Assembly (NCBI RefSeq): GCF_027942865.1
Contig: NC_134513.1
Location: 38,521,429 to 38,585,428, forward strand
Direction: 5' to 3'
Length of the DNA: 64,000 nucleotides
From: Odontesthes bonariensis
Taxonomy: Eukaryota; Chordata; Actinopteri; Atheriniformes; Atherinopsidae
Positions 51,260 to 62,430 of this stretch are shown in pieces. The notes beneath the pieces were generated by a model. It had not been told where the DNA came from. It saw nothing but the letters and a program-made list of their open reading frames with translations, and ran no database searches. Within the stretch, counting starts at the first letter, position 1. Every line of letters begins with the position of its first letter. The translations under genes were made by a program, and so were the position numbers.

Positions 51260-54200
51260 CCAGCTGTGTGTTCCACATCAGAGCAGAGCCAGCTGTGTGT
51301 TCCACATCAGAGCAGAGCCAGCTGTGTGTTCCACATCTGGTCAGAGCAGAGCCAGCTGTGTGTTCCACATCAGAGCAGAGCCAGCTGTGTGTTCCACATC
51401 AGAGCAGAGCCAGCTGTGTGTTCCACATCTGGTCAGAGCAGAGCCAGCTGTGTGTTCCACATCTGGTCAGAGCAGAGCCAGCTGTGTGTTCCACATCAGA
51501 GCAGAGCCAGCTGTGTGTTCCACATCAGGTCAGAGCAGAGCCAGCTGTGTGTTCCACATCTGGTCAGAGCAGAGCCAGCTGTGTGTTCCACATCAGGTCA
51601 GAGCAGAGCCAGCTGTGTGTTCCACATCAGGTCAGAGCAGAGCCAGCTGTGTGTTCCACATCAGAGCAGAGCCAGCTGTGTGTTCCACATCTGGTCAGAG
51701 CAGAGCCAGCTGTGTGTTCCACATCAGGTCAGAGCAGAGCCAGCTGTGTGTTCCACATCAGGTCAGAGCAGAGCCAGCTGTGTGTTCCACATCAGGTCAG
51801 AGCAGAGCCAGCTGTGTGTTCCACATCAGAGCAGAGCCAGCTGTGTGTTCCACATCAGGTCAGAGCAGAGCCAGCTGTGTGTTCCACATCAGGTCAGAGC
51901 AGAGCCAGCTGTGTGTTCCACATCAGAGCAGAGCCAGCTGTGTGTTCCACATCAGGTCAGAGCAGAGCCAGCTGTGTGTTCCACATCAGGTCAGAGCAGA
52001 GCCAGCTGTGTGTTCCACATCAGAGCAGAGCAGAGCCAGCTGTGTGTTCCACATCAGAGCAGAGCCAGCTGTGTGTTCCACATCAGAGCAGAGCCAGCTG
52101 TGTGTTCCACATCAGGTCAGAGCAGAGCCAGCTGTGTGTTCCACATCTGGTCAGAGCAGAGCCAGCTGTGTGTTCCACATCAGAGCAGAGCCAGCTGTGT
52201 GTTCCACATCTGGTCAGAGCAGAGCCAGCTGTGTGTTCCACATCAGAGCAGAGCCAGCTGTGTGTTCCACATCTGGTCAGAGCAGAGCCAGTGTGTGTTC
52301 CACATCAGGTCAGAGCAGAGCCAGCTGTGTGTTCCACATCAGGTCAGAGCAGAGCCAGCTGTGTGTTCCACATCAGAGCAGAGCCAGCTGTGTGTTCCAC
52401 ATCTGGTCAGAGCAGAGCCAGCTGTGTGTTCCACATCAGAGCAGAGCCAGCTGTGTGTTCCACATCTGGTCAGAGCAGAGCCAGCTGTGTGTTCCACATC
52501 AGAGCAGAGCCAGCTGTGTGTTCCACATCTGGTCAGAGCAGAGCCAGTGTGTGTTCCACATCAGGTCAGAGCAGAGCCAGCTGTGTGTTCCACATCAGGT
52601 CAGAGCAGAGCCAGCTGTGTGTTCCACATCAGGTCAGAGCAGAGCCAGCTGTGTGTTCCACATCAGGTCAGAGCAGAGCCAGCTGTGTGTTCCACATCAG
52701 AGCAGAGCCAGCTGTGTGTTCCACATCTGGTCAGAGCAGAGCCAGCTGTGTGTTCCACATCAGAGCAGAGCCAGCTGTGTGTTCCACATCTGGTCAGAGC
52801 AGAGCCAGTGTGTGTTCCACATCAGGTCAGAGCAGAGCCAGCTGTGTGTTCCACATCAGGTCAGAGCAGAGCCAGCTGTGTGTTCCACATCAGGTCAGAG
52901 CAGAGCCAGCTGTGTGTTCCACATCAGAGCAGAGCCAGCTGTGTGTTCCACATCTGGTCAGAGCAGAGCCAGCTGTGTGTTCCACATCAGAGCAGAGCCA
53001 GCTGTGTGTTCCACATCTGGTCAGAGCAGAGCCAGTGTGTGTTCCACATCAGGTCAGAGCAGAGCCAGCTGTGTGTTCCACATCAGAGCAGAGCCAGCTG
53101 TGTGTTCCACATCAGAGCAGAGCCAGCTGTGTGTTCCACATCTGGTCAGAGCAGAGCCAGCTGTGTGTTCCACATCAGAGCAGAGCCAGCTGTGTGTTCC
53201 ACATCTGGTCAGAGCAGAGCCAGCTGTGTGTTCCACATCAGAGCAGAGCCAGCTGTGTGTTCCACATCTGGTCAGAGCAGAGCCAGCTGTGTGTTCCACA
53301 TCAGAGCAGAGCCAGCTGTGTGTTCCACATCAGAGCAGAGCCAGCTGTGTGTTCCACATCTGGTCAGAGCAGAGCCAGCTGTGTGTTCCACATCAGAGCA
53401 GAGCCAGCTGTGTGTTCCACATCAGAGCAGAGCAGAGCCAGCTGTGTGTTCCACATCAGAGCAGAGCCAGCTGTGTGTTCCACATCAGAGCAGAGCAGAG
53501 CCAGCTGTGTGTTCCACATCAGAGCAGAGCAGAGCCAGCTGTGTGTTCCACATCAGAGCAGAGCAGAGCCAGCTGTGTGTTCCACATCAGGTCAGAGCAG
53601 AGCCAGCTGTGTGTTCCACATCTGGTCAGAGCAGAGCCAGCTGTGTGTTCCACATCAGAGCAGAGCCAGCTGTGTGTTCCACATCTGGTCAGAGCAGAGC
53701 CAGCTGTGTGTTCCACATCAGAGCAGAGCCAGCTGTGTGTTCCACATCTGGTCAGAGCAGAGCCAGCTGTGTGTTCCACATCAGGTCAGAGCAGAGCCAG
53801 CTGTGTGTTCCACATCAGAGCAGAGCCAGCTGTGTGTTCCACATCTGGTCAGAGCAGAGCCAGCTGTGTGTTCCACATCAGAGCAGAGCCAGCTGTGTGT
53901 TCCACATCTGGTCAGAGCAGAGCCAGCTGTGTGTTCCACATCAGAGCAGAGCCAGCTGTGTGTTCCACATCTGGTCAGAGCAGAGCCAGTGTGTGTTCCA
54001 CATCAGGTCAGAGCAGAGCCAGCTGTGTGTTCCACATCAGGTCAGAGCAGAGCCAGCTGTGTGTTCCACATCAGGTCAGAGCAGAGCCAGCTGTGTGTTC
54101 CACATCAGAGCAGAGCCAGCTGTGTGTTCCACATCTGGTCAGAGCAGAGCCAGCTGTGTGTTCCACATCAGAGCAGAGCCAGCTGTGTGTTCCACATCTG

Positions 54201-55071
54201 GTCAGAGCAGAGCCAGCTGTGTGTTCCACATCAGGTCAGAGCAGAGCCAGCTGTGTGTTCCACATCTGGTCAGAGCAGAGCCAGCTGTGTGTTCCACATC
54301 TGGTCAGAGCAGAGCCAGCTGTGTGTTCCACATCAGGTCAGAGCAGAGCCAGCTGTGTGTTCCACATCTGGTCAGAGCAGAGCCAGCTGTGTGTTCCACA
54401 TCAGGTCAGAGCAGAGCCAGCTGTGTGTTCCACATCAGAGCAGAGCCAGCTGTGTGTTCCACATCAGGTCAGAGCAGAGCCAGCTGTGTGTTCCACATCA
54501 GAGCAGAGCCAGCTGTGTGTTCCACATCAGAGCAGAGCCAGCTGTGTGTTCCACATCAGAGCAGAGCCAGCTGTGTGTTCCACATCAGGTCAGAGCAGAG
54601 CCAGCTGTGTGTTCCACATCAGGTCAGAGCAGAGCCAGCTGTGTGTTCCACATCAGAGCAGAGCCAGCTGTGTGTTCCACATCTGGTCAGAGCAGAGCCA
54701 GCTGTGTGTTCCACATCAGAGCAGAGCCAGCTGTGTGTTCCACATCAGGTCAGAGCAGAGCCAGCTGTGTGTTCCACATCAGAGCAGAGCCAGCTGTGTG
54801 TTCCACATCAGGTCAGAGCAGAGCCAGCTGTGTGTTCCACATCTGGTCAGAGCAGAGCCAGCTGTGTGTTCCACATCAGAGCAGAGCCAGCTGTGTGTTC
54901 CACATCAGGTCAGAGCAGAGCCAGCTGTGTGTTCCACATCAGAGCAGAGCCAGCTGTGTGTTCCACATCTGGTCAGAGCAGAGCCAGCTGTGTGTTCCAC
55001 ATCTGGTCAGAGCAGAGCCAGCTGTGTGTTCCACATCAGAGCAGAGCCAGCTGTGTGTTCCACATCAGGTG
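51260..55071. repeat. Minisatellite array 9 (29 and 34 bp units)
   Basis: About 119 units of AGCCAGCTGTGTGTTCCACATC joined by AGAGCAG, TGGTCAGAGCAG or AGGTCAGAGCAG (each description under one unit). Five units share the same 2 bp loss (GCCAGTGTGTG; near 52288, 52546, 52806, 53033, 53987). The plus frames of 1276-1342 codons exist only because the unit has no stops. CAGCTG is present in almost every unit. Confidence 0.97.
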
Positions 55072-55908
55072 ATTCAGGGTCAGTTCAGTTTGTTTGAACC
55101 AGTTTAAAGACAGGAAGTGATGACGGGAGGAAGATGATGATATGATTCATGAATGAGCCTTGAGACAGTGATACTGTTACTGCCAGCATGTGATTGGCTT
55201 TCTGCCAGGAGCAGCCCTGATTGGCTGAGTCTCTGGAGCTGTGAACGATCGGTTTGTGCCCGAGTCTGCAAGAACTGGCAGGAATTGGAAACATCTCCGT
55301 CTGTGTTCTGAATAAAAGGGCTCGTGTTTCTGAAACTCACATTAGTTTATCCTCATGACAGAGTGAATACAAACCAACAGCTGAATGTGTCTGAATCCTG
55401 AACCTGAGAACCACGTTGTTGTTGCTGTTGCTGTTGTTGCTGTTGTTGCTGTTGTTGTTGTTGTTGGAGGAGGAGGAGCAGCAGCAGGAGGAGGAATTCT
55501 ATTTAAAGACGTAGTGACGATGAGGAGCTGGATGATGATGAAGGAGGACAGCAGGAGTCATGATGAAAGGTTTCAGATTCATTTGACCCCAGCCTGGGCT
55601 GTCAGAAACCATCAACGTCTCATTTAACACAACCTTGTTCTTCAGCCCATCATCTTCATCCGTGTGAGCCTGGAAATCCGAGCTGCTTGTAGCTCCGTGT
55701 TAAAGCCAGAAGAGATTCAAGAGATTCAATCTCAAATGTGACGCAGAGTCTAACAGCAAAACAGCAACCATCTTTTACTTCAGTTAAAGTTCTGAAAAAT
55801 GTTCCCTCACACATCTTCTTACTAACTAAATATCCTCATCTTCCTGCATTTATTTCATATTTCTCATCTCTAAAACTGTTGTGACTTATGAAAACTCCTT
55901 GACTTTGT
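55072..55908. other. Unassigned sequence with a TTG/GTT microsatellite
   Basis: A TTGTTGCTG-type run at about 55416-55466 is followed by GGAGGAGGAGCAGCAGCAGG. No exon recognised. Confidence 0.45.
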
Positions 55909-56211
55909 TGTGGAGAAAAGGAGTCGAGTACGCGTCGGTCAGCCTTCCATTGGGGAATTTATTGAAACAGTCGTCACAGCAAACGTGCGTACAGAATGTT
56001 CACAAATGTCCAAAGAACTCATTTTGCGACACCCTTTTATACTGCCTTATCATAACGAGCGTACGTGGCCCTCTCTGGAGGCGCCTAGCTTTCGCCGTAA
56101 TCATAAACAAGCTCATTCTAACTATCAACAATATTCATATGAACCCGTCAACAAGGCACACAATGTAATTATGACATGTCAAGAGGAATGTCATGACATC
56201 CTTCTCCCACA
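55909..56211 (-). mobile_element. 3' LTR of the endogenous retrovirus
   Basis: Read on the minus strand it starts TGTGGGAGAAGG and ends CCTTTTCTCCACA, a terminal inverted repeat. A TATAAAAGGG box lies at about 56041-56032, and an AATAAA poly(A) signal lies about 75 bases further on. It is preceded by a G-rich polypurine tract (minus strand of 56212-56222). Length 303 bp. Confidence 0.8.
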
Positions 56212-56301
56212 TAGTCCCCCCTGAAATCACTTATCAGTGATTTAATAAAGAAATAATCTAAAATGAAAGAAAATCATCCCACATAGTTAATTAAGAATTA
56301 A

Positions 56302-57061
56302 TTAACACATTGACTCCCAAGTCACGTAAAACTACGTTTTTACTGCCCATGCGTTGGCTCCCACATGGTAAAAATACGTTTTTACGTTTTTTTTTATGGA
56401 TTCTGAATCTATACATTCTAATGCACATTCTGTGTGATTTTTGTAATTATGTGATGAACAGAACTGACATAGGTGGCAGTCAAAAACTGGTGTCATCATC
56501 TGGACATTTTGATCATTACGCCAATGGCTTTACGTCAACTCAAGAACAGTTTTGATAACGCTGCATTGATTGTTGTGCATTTCCGCATTTTGTCCAATCG
56601 CACGTGTCGGTTTCCAGAGGGTGGCGGTAAAGTAACATAAACAACAACAAGAAGGAGAAGAAGACACGCGACAAGTCTAAGGAGGCGGTCTTATGAACAG
56701 GTTAGCTTTGCAACATGCGACACGACGCAAATCCTCTGACCCGGATATGTAAGTATCTAAAGTGCCACAGGCTGAAAGAGCGCACGTTTCACAAAAGCCC
56801 CGATATCTCAGTTTGTTGTTGATTTTGGTGGATACCCGCCTTGGTTTAGCTAAGGATAGCTCGCTAATGGCGGCACCTAGAGACACGCAGTTTTGACCCA
56901 CAAAGAGTTTAAAGTCTCAGCTTTCAAAGGAGCCACAACATGTTTCAGTGGCCCTATCACATAATATGCTGTGACTGTACAAAAAACGTCAAAAAAATGG
57001 TTTAGAATGCTGGGATTCTACGACATAATTCTGTAAAAACCGCTGGTAGTCAATGTGTTAA
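56302..57061. mobile_element. TTAA-flanked (piggyBac-like) non-autonomous element
   Basis: The ends are TTAACACATTGACTCCCA and, reversed, TTAACACATTGACTACCA, so TTAA bounds both sides as in piggyBac insertions. ACGTTTTTAC repeats lie inside the left end. No transposase is present; only short frames occur. It inserted between the retroviral pol remains and the LTR. Confidence 0.7.
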
Positions 57062-57529
57062 TAATCAACACTAAATTTTTCTAATAATTCTACACTCTCA
57101 ATCAACGGGAACATTTTGAATAAATGAAAAGGAATATATATATGTACCCGAATCACATTACATGATTAAATGAATTCAACACCAATACAAATTTTAACAT
57201 TGCCATCACACTTGTCCACTGTTCGCAGTGCATAGGTGCGAAAAACCCACCGGCTGCTACTTTCGTAACTCATGTTCTTATCTTGGGAAAACTCTCCTAC
57301 GGCCCCACCACACTTGGCGACCGACCACTTTACCAAGGTCGCACTCCGAACAGTTGACTAACACAACTGGCAATGCACATATCAGTGATCAGTTCTGATT
57401 GATAATACACATAGAATGAATACACCACCATCAAATGAATTAATCACAGTTTTGTACCAAGTACAATACATAAAATTATGGATTATCACACAACAATAGT
57501 AATAAAATGCAATGTAATGCAGCTTCAAA

Positions 57530-58110
57530 ACTGCTTCAAACAAATAGCAAATATCATGAGCATATGCAGAATCTGTGTACACATTCGTAACCTTACCTTT
57601 CACCAGTCAACATGCTTCCGTTAGTGCCTTCAGTTCAGCCGACTGTGCCGAACATGGCCGTTCACACTTCTCAGCTTTCACCGTCACAAAGTTCTCCACC
57701 TTCCTGTTTCACAACTGCAAAACCTCATGATCACCCAAATGATCTCACACCATGAACCATGCACAACATAAGTGACGTCAGCCTGCACAAGTGGAGTTGC
57801 TTCTATGTCAGGTCTCAGTTTAATGTATCTCACAGCTCTGCCACACGCTCATGTGGTTCTCCTTCAAACTCACGTGGAATGACATCCGCAGGATCCGATG
57901 TAGTACACTTCTGTAATCACATCTGGACGTGTCAAAAGATGCACAACCTGCAAACATCCTGCCTGAGTCACAACATACCTACTCTGATTTATTAGTTCTG
58001 AAATCTTATGGTTTTTATTGGAAACATATAAGAAAAATGGCTTCTCATAGACTAGTGTTGGCCGTTTTGGATGACTTTTGCTAATTTTGTTCCAAACTTT
58101 CAAAGGCTAA
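57530..58110 (-). pseudogene. Retroviral pol remnants (RT connection and RNase H)
   Basis: YEKPFFLYVSNK at about 58040-58075 is the RT connection segment. ELKALTEA at about 57612-57637 and YTDSAYAHD at about 57560-57590 are RNase H motifs. They lie in different frames with stops between them, so the region is a decayed pseudogene. Confidence 0.75.
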
Positions 58111-58469
58111 GTTAGCCTCGGCTGTCCTCTCCAGTTGTGCTTTCAACCTTTGATCTTTGGATTTTCCATGATTCCTTCCAGAGGAAGCAAATTTTATTGC
58201 ATAATCCTCCCAAAAGAATAATAATGTCATTATTGTTTTATTCTTAATTTTATTTATTTATTCATTTATTTGTTTTGGACATGGCGCTTTACTTACTCCC
58301 CCCACGTGGGATGGAGAGATATCAGTAGTTCCCTATGGGATCCATAGATACTCTAATTTAGGCTAACAATGCTAAAATTTAAATTCGAAACTTTGTTTTG
58401 TTTAAATTTTAGAAATATTGTAATAGTGACATTTAATTTCAAATTTAGAAACTTAGTTTTGTTTTGTAA

Positions 58470-58575
58470 TAATGACACACCTGAGGGCGGTCTTTAAACC
58501 CTTGAGTACGTCCGATGTAAGTGTACTTCTTACCTCTATATGTCAATGCAAACCAATACTGGGATTCCTCTGCCA
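58470..58575 (-). pseudogene. Retroviral RT fragment joined to gag
   Basis: The minus frame within 58445-58741 contains YWFALTYRGKKYTY and QGFKDRPQ, the RT region that includes the conserved QGFKxSP-type motif. It directly follows the gag zinc-knuckle region, so protease and the first RT motifs were deleted. One conserved serine in that motif is changed. Confidence 0.75.
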
Positions 58576-59314
58576 GAGGAACGCCTTGGACCTGCCGAGC
58601 CACTTGCTCCGCCCCCCAGGGACTGGCCACGGTCCTGCCGAACACTCGGGTTTCTCGGTGCTCTCGGACAGCTGTAAACAAAGTGTCCCCTCTCGCCACA
58701 GGCCCAACATGCCCCCGAGGACCTTCGTCCTCCAGGTGCACCTCTTCTTGACCTTTGACAGGGTCGACGATGGACTTGCCCCTGTAATGGCTGTTCAGCG
58801 GCCCCCGCTGTCATGGCCTCATCTCGTACTTCTTGCTTCGCTTGCAGTTCTTCTAACTGCAACCGTGCAAGTTCCCTTTGCATATCCTTCTCCTGCTCAT
58901 TCCGTTTCAGTTCTTTTCTGTATTTGTTCACTGCATGCACCACGTGGTCTCGGAATTGTCCATGTGACATTGAATTCAACCCCACCACATCCTCCAGCCT
59001 CCCCTGAACTGGGGCAGGCAGAGCCTCTTTGATGGAAACTCTGAACAATGTCACCCAAGCTGGGCTCTTCTCGATTTCTCCCTCAGACTCTTGTCTCCAT
59101 TTCTTCAATTGTTGTGCAATGTACACAGCTGGACTCTCTGTTCCTGACAGTGGCTCCCCCTTCAATGCTTCGAGGTCCACTCCCGCAGGAAACTCAGCTC
59201 GTAACGCTCTCCAGAGTGCAGCCCTCCCTTCCTGCACTCCTGTGAGATTTGTTGTGGAACTGGCTGACATATTCCAACTTGTCAAGGACAATTGCCTGAT
59301 CCAACTTTCTGTGC
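58576..59314 (-). pseudogene. Retroviral gag, capsid C-terminal part and nucleocapsid
   Basis: The open frame on the minus strand up to about 59331 reads the C-terminal capsid region, a charged helical segment (KRNEQEKDMQRELARLQLEE) and one CCHC zinc knuckle at 58709-58668 (Cys-x2-Cys-x4-His-x4-Cys). The frame runs without stops to 58536, but the start shown by any ORF caller is not real: this is the 3' half of gag, cut off from its 5' half by the LINE insertion at about 59315-59695. Confidence 0.8.
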
Positions 59315-59695
59315 AGACTTATTGAACAAACACTCACGCATACACATACATGCTCATTTATAACACATGCAATTCCTCACCTCTTCACTGTCCCATTGCT
59401 TAAGGTGTTGTTTTGTGTATATGTTGCTTTTTCTGTGCTGAGGTTTTTTTGAGATCTCAGACCGTATCCTAATAAGGGTACAGTGTGAAGTATGATTTTT
59501 TTCCCTCCCCTCACCCAATGTTGTTCCCCTTCCTTCTTATCTGGCGGCGCCTGCACAGCGGGCTGCGATGCCTGGTCACACTCTCTCTCCCCTGTCTGTT
59601 TCTGTGTTGTCTGCCTGTCTTGACCGAAACTGGAATTTCCCCTTGGGGATTAATAAAGTATAATTGAATTGAATTGAATTGAATTGAATTGATAT
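59315..59695 (+). mobile_element. 5'-truncated LINE 3' end inserted in gag
   Basis: It ends with CCCCTTGGGGATTAATAAAG and TATAATTGAATTGAATTGAA, a common fish LINE 3' end with a pentanucleotide tail. It separates two gag frames, so it is younger than the retrovirus. The left boundary is approximate, and no clear target duplication was found. Confidence 0.7.
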
Positions 59696-60474
59696 GCATT
59701 AAAGTCAGTTCCATCAGCTCGGTGGCTTAACATCCAGTCATTCTCACTGTGTCTCAAAATGCCCTCCATGGTAGAAGTTCCAAAACACAGTGCCCACACT
59801 GCCTTAATGTGTCCCACAGACAACAGTTTATGCACAGTCTCTTGTTCAAAAGCTCTTATCCATCTACTTGCACCTCTGTGAATGTCCGGCAATCGAGCAA
59901 CCAGCCCCCCTAGGACGAGCGTCTGCCACGGCACATACTGTCCCTGCGTCATTTCTATCAAACTGGGTGCTGACGCTGTTGGACTCTTATGTTCTTCAGA
60001 AGATGCCTTTTGAACTGGAGGTGCCAGTTCTGGTGATTTTTGATATTGTGGGAGCTGTCCCCTTGCCTGATCTGAATTACAGATGGCGTCTGGCTCAGGA
60101 GCTCCATGACTGCTTGATGTAGCTGTTTGTAGTTCTGGACGTTCATGAGATATTTTGTGATCTTTTATTTCAGAATCTCCTTGTATGTTTGCTGCTCCTG
60201 GCAGTGTTGGATATAGCTCTGCATTTTCAAAGAAATGTAAAACTTTTAATTCAAGCTCTCTTTTTTCCTGTCTCTTTTTGCTTTTGTCCTTTGGTTTGTA
60301 AGCTTTAATCCTTTGTTCCACAATCTTACAGGCAGTTACATTGAAAGTGCCACCTTTTGGCCAGGGTGAGACGTTATTTTTTGTTCGTTTTTCCCATTTT
60401 AGAGATATCTTTTTAATATCTTTGGAATGTTCAGGATGTTTGGCGCTGATGGTTATTGTTGGTGTTACATCCAT
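59696..60474 (-). pseudogene. Retroviral gag, matrix and capsid N-terminal part
   Basis: From ATG at 60474 the frame stays open for about 260 codons: an N-terminal region with WEKRTKNNVSPWPKGGTFN, a basic KDKSKKRQEKRELELK segment, a Pro/Ser-rich linker and the start of capsid (YVPWQTLVLGGLVARLPDIH). The last residues before 59650 come from the LINE tail. No late-domain motif is obvious. The full gag is split by the insertion. Confidence 0.75.
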
Positions 60475-60599
60475 TGTTTCACCTAGTTAGTTCCCTTCTT
60501 TTGGCTTCTATTTACTTATTTACTTTTTCCCCTAATTTTATTTTATTGTTATTATCCCCTTTTTTTTTTTTTTTTTTTAAACAACTCTTGAAAGTCAAT

Positions 60600-60840
60600 T
60601 TAAATTAAACTAACTCTAATCAATGCTAATTTAATGCTTGGCTAAATTTAGCTTAGATGCTGCTAATTATTGGATTGGATGTTGTCAATGCTAATGTTAA
60701 TGTTAGCCTATGTTAGCTTTGAAAGCTTATGCTCTGGGCTGGTTTTTAAAATTAAACCAATGTTAATTCAATGTTAGGCTAATTTAGCTTGTTGCTATTT
60801 TGACTTCTAGTTTGGAGTTAGGTTACTATTATTGCTAATG
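60600..60840. repeat. Degenerate GCTAAT-type repeat, left block
   Basis: Loose repetition of AATGCTAATT, GTTAGC and related words. It continues on the other side of the foldback element (61504-61850), so the element sits inside it. Confidence 0.65.
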
Positions 60841-61503
60841 TTAAAGGATAAGACCGGTTTTTTGACATTGGGCCCTTGATTTCACATTATAACATGATGT
60901 TCTACTCACCCCTGCTTGTTGTTGGTCATTTGGAGCTGTTCCGAAGATATTCGCGAGGCGTCCGGCTGCTCTCTTGAGATATTCGGCCATGAAACGGTTT
61001 CCTATGGGCAAGCTTATACAGGTACAAACTATGCTGTTTATAATTTATTAATTACTCTACACCAGCACTGATAACGTGGAGGTGCGTCGCTTACTTAAAA
61101 AAATCCGGGTTACTAATTTTGAATTTTAGCCGAATGAATAAATAGGCAGCAGGTCTGTGGGCTGTCTGTGGTAGTAGCACGACGATGACGTCAGTAACAC
61201 CCACTTTACGACAAAAAAATCAAAATTACAATAACCCGGATTTTTTTAAGTAAGCGACGCACCTCCACGTTATCAGTGCTAGTGTAGAGTAATTAATAAA
61301 TTATAAACAGCATAGTTTGTGCCTGTATGAGCTTGCCCATAGGAAACCGTTTCATGGCCGAATATCTCAAGAGAGCAGCCAGACGCCTCGCGAATATCTT
61401 CGGAACAGCTCCAAATGACAAACAACAAGCAGGGGTGAGTAGAACATCATGCTATAATGTGAAATCAAGGGCCCAATGTCAAAAAACCGGTCTTATCCTT
61501 TAA
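60841..61503. mobile_element. Long foldback element with about 288 bp inverted arms
   Basis: Left arm 60841 to about 61127, right arm about 61213-61503, nearly identical in reverse, with an unpaired centre of about 86 bp. The ends are TTAAAGGATAAGACCGG and its exact complement. TTAA lies at both ends, and AATGTT also flanks both sides. No open frame. A TTAA-type (piggyBac-like) MITE is likely. Confidence 0.88.
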
Positions 61504-61850
61504 TGTTTGCTAACCAATGCCAATTGATGTTAGCTTCCTAGCCGTTGCTAATTAATGCTAACTTATTGCTAATTAATACTAGCTTCCTTGTTAACCAATG
61601 CTAATCAATGCTAATTATGCTAGTCAATGCTAATTATCGCTAATCACCGCTAATCAATGCTAGTTATTGCTAATAAATACTAACTTTCTTGTTAACCAAT
61701 GCTAATCAATGCTAATTATGCTACTCAATGCTAATTATGCTAGTTATTGCTAATCAATCCTAATTATTGCTAATCAATACTAGCTGTATTACTAATGCTA
61801 CCCAATGTTAATTTATCGCTAATCGAAAGCTAAGTTAATGCTTACTCTGT
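61504..61850. repeat. Degenerate GCTAAT-type repeat, right block
   Basis: CAATGCTAATTATGCTA and variants recur irregularly about 20 times. It is the continuation of 60600-60840. Confidence 0.75.
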
Positions 61851-62039
61851 TTGAAGTGACTCAGGCTAAAGGCGTTGCCCCAACTTTTGCTCACATCCGG
61901 ATGCTTCCGATCCAATCCACACACAATGTCTCTCCACCAATCCAGATGATCCAATGTACGTCACAGCTACGTCAATTCTGACCAATGACATGAACATTTT
62001 TTGACCAATGAAATCTGAACGCACCTCTAAATGTAGAGG

Positions 62040-62304
62040 AGACAATAATGCAAAGAAGGATTTTGCATAAAATCAAGAGAATTATGGACAACCCTGAACA
62101 TCCTCTCCATGAGACTGTTATCGGAAAACAGAGTCTCTTCAGTCAAAGGCTTCTTCAGTTTGGATGCAAAACGGACCGCTACAGGAAATCTTTCCTGCCC
62201 ACAGCCATCAGCATCTATAATAACTCCTTGATTTAATTGAGCTACATCAACATTTAATTTCCCTCTGGGATAAATAAAGTATTTTTGAATTTGAATTTTG
62301 AATT
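62040..62304 (+). mobile_element. LINE 3' end with ORF2 C-terminus
   Basis: The frame 62048-62236 ends KTDRYRKSFLPTAISIYNNS, the C-terminus of a fish non-LTR retrotransposon. TCCCTCTGGGATAAATAAAG and a TTTGAATTTGAATTTTGAA tail follow. It is strongly 5'-truncated and resembles the insert at 59315-59695 in its 3' end. Confidence 0.75.
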
Positions 62305-62430
62305 AAACCTACCTCCAATGAAACGCGTCGGGGATATGAGCACACCTCTAAACCTGCCTCCCAGGCTCTTATTAACTCCTCCCAATCTGTAATCTTATGA
62401 ACAAGACATAACAATTGAACCACACCCTAA

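Larger units (their letters stand above)
55909..60474 (-). mobile_element. Endogenous retrovirus, reverse orientation, broken
   Basis: From right to left: gag (60474 to about 58580), a short RT fragment (about 58575-58470), an RT connection region (about 58075-58000), an RNase H remnant (about 57637-57550), a polypurine tract and a 3' LTR (56211-55909). Protease, the first part of RT, integrase and env are deleted or unrecognisable. Two later insertions interrupt it, at 56302-57061 and about 59315-59695. The RT/RNase H wording fits the gamma/epsilon-like group of fish retroviruses. No 5' LTR is visible before the window ends. Incapable of producing virus. Confidence 0.8.

Noticed and set aside
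51069..55107. Frames of 1276-1342 codons, plus strand
   Set aside because: Same cause: array 9 units lack stops in every phase.
60841..61503. Foldback as the retrovirus 5' LTR
   Set aside because: It shares no sequence with the LTR at 55909-56211 and is an inverted repeat, not a direct terminal repeat.
62048..62236. Small independent gene
   Set aside because: It matches the C-terminus and 3' end of a LINE, followed by the typical AATAAAG and GAATTT tail.
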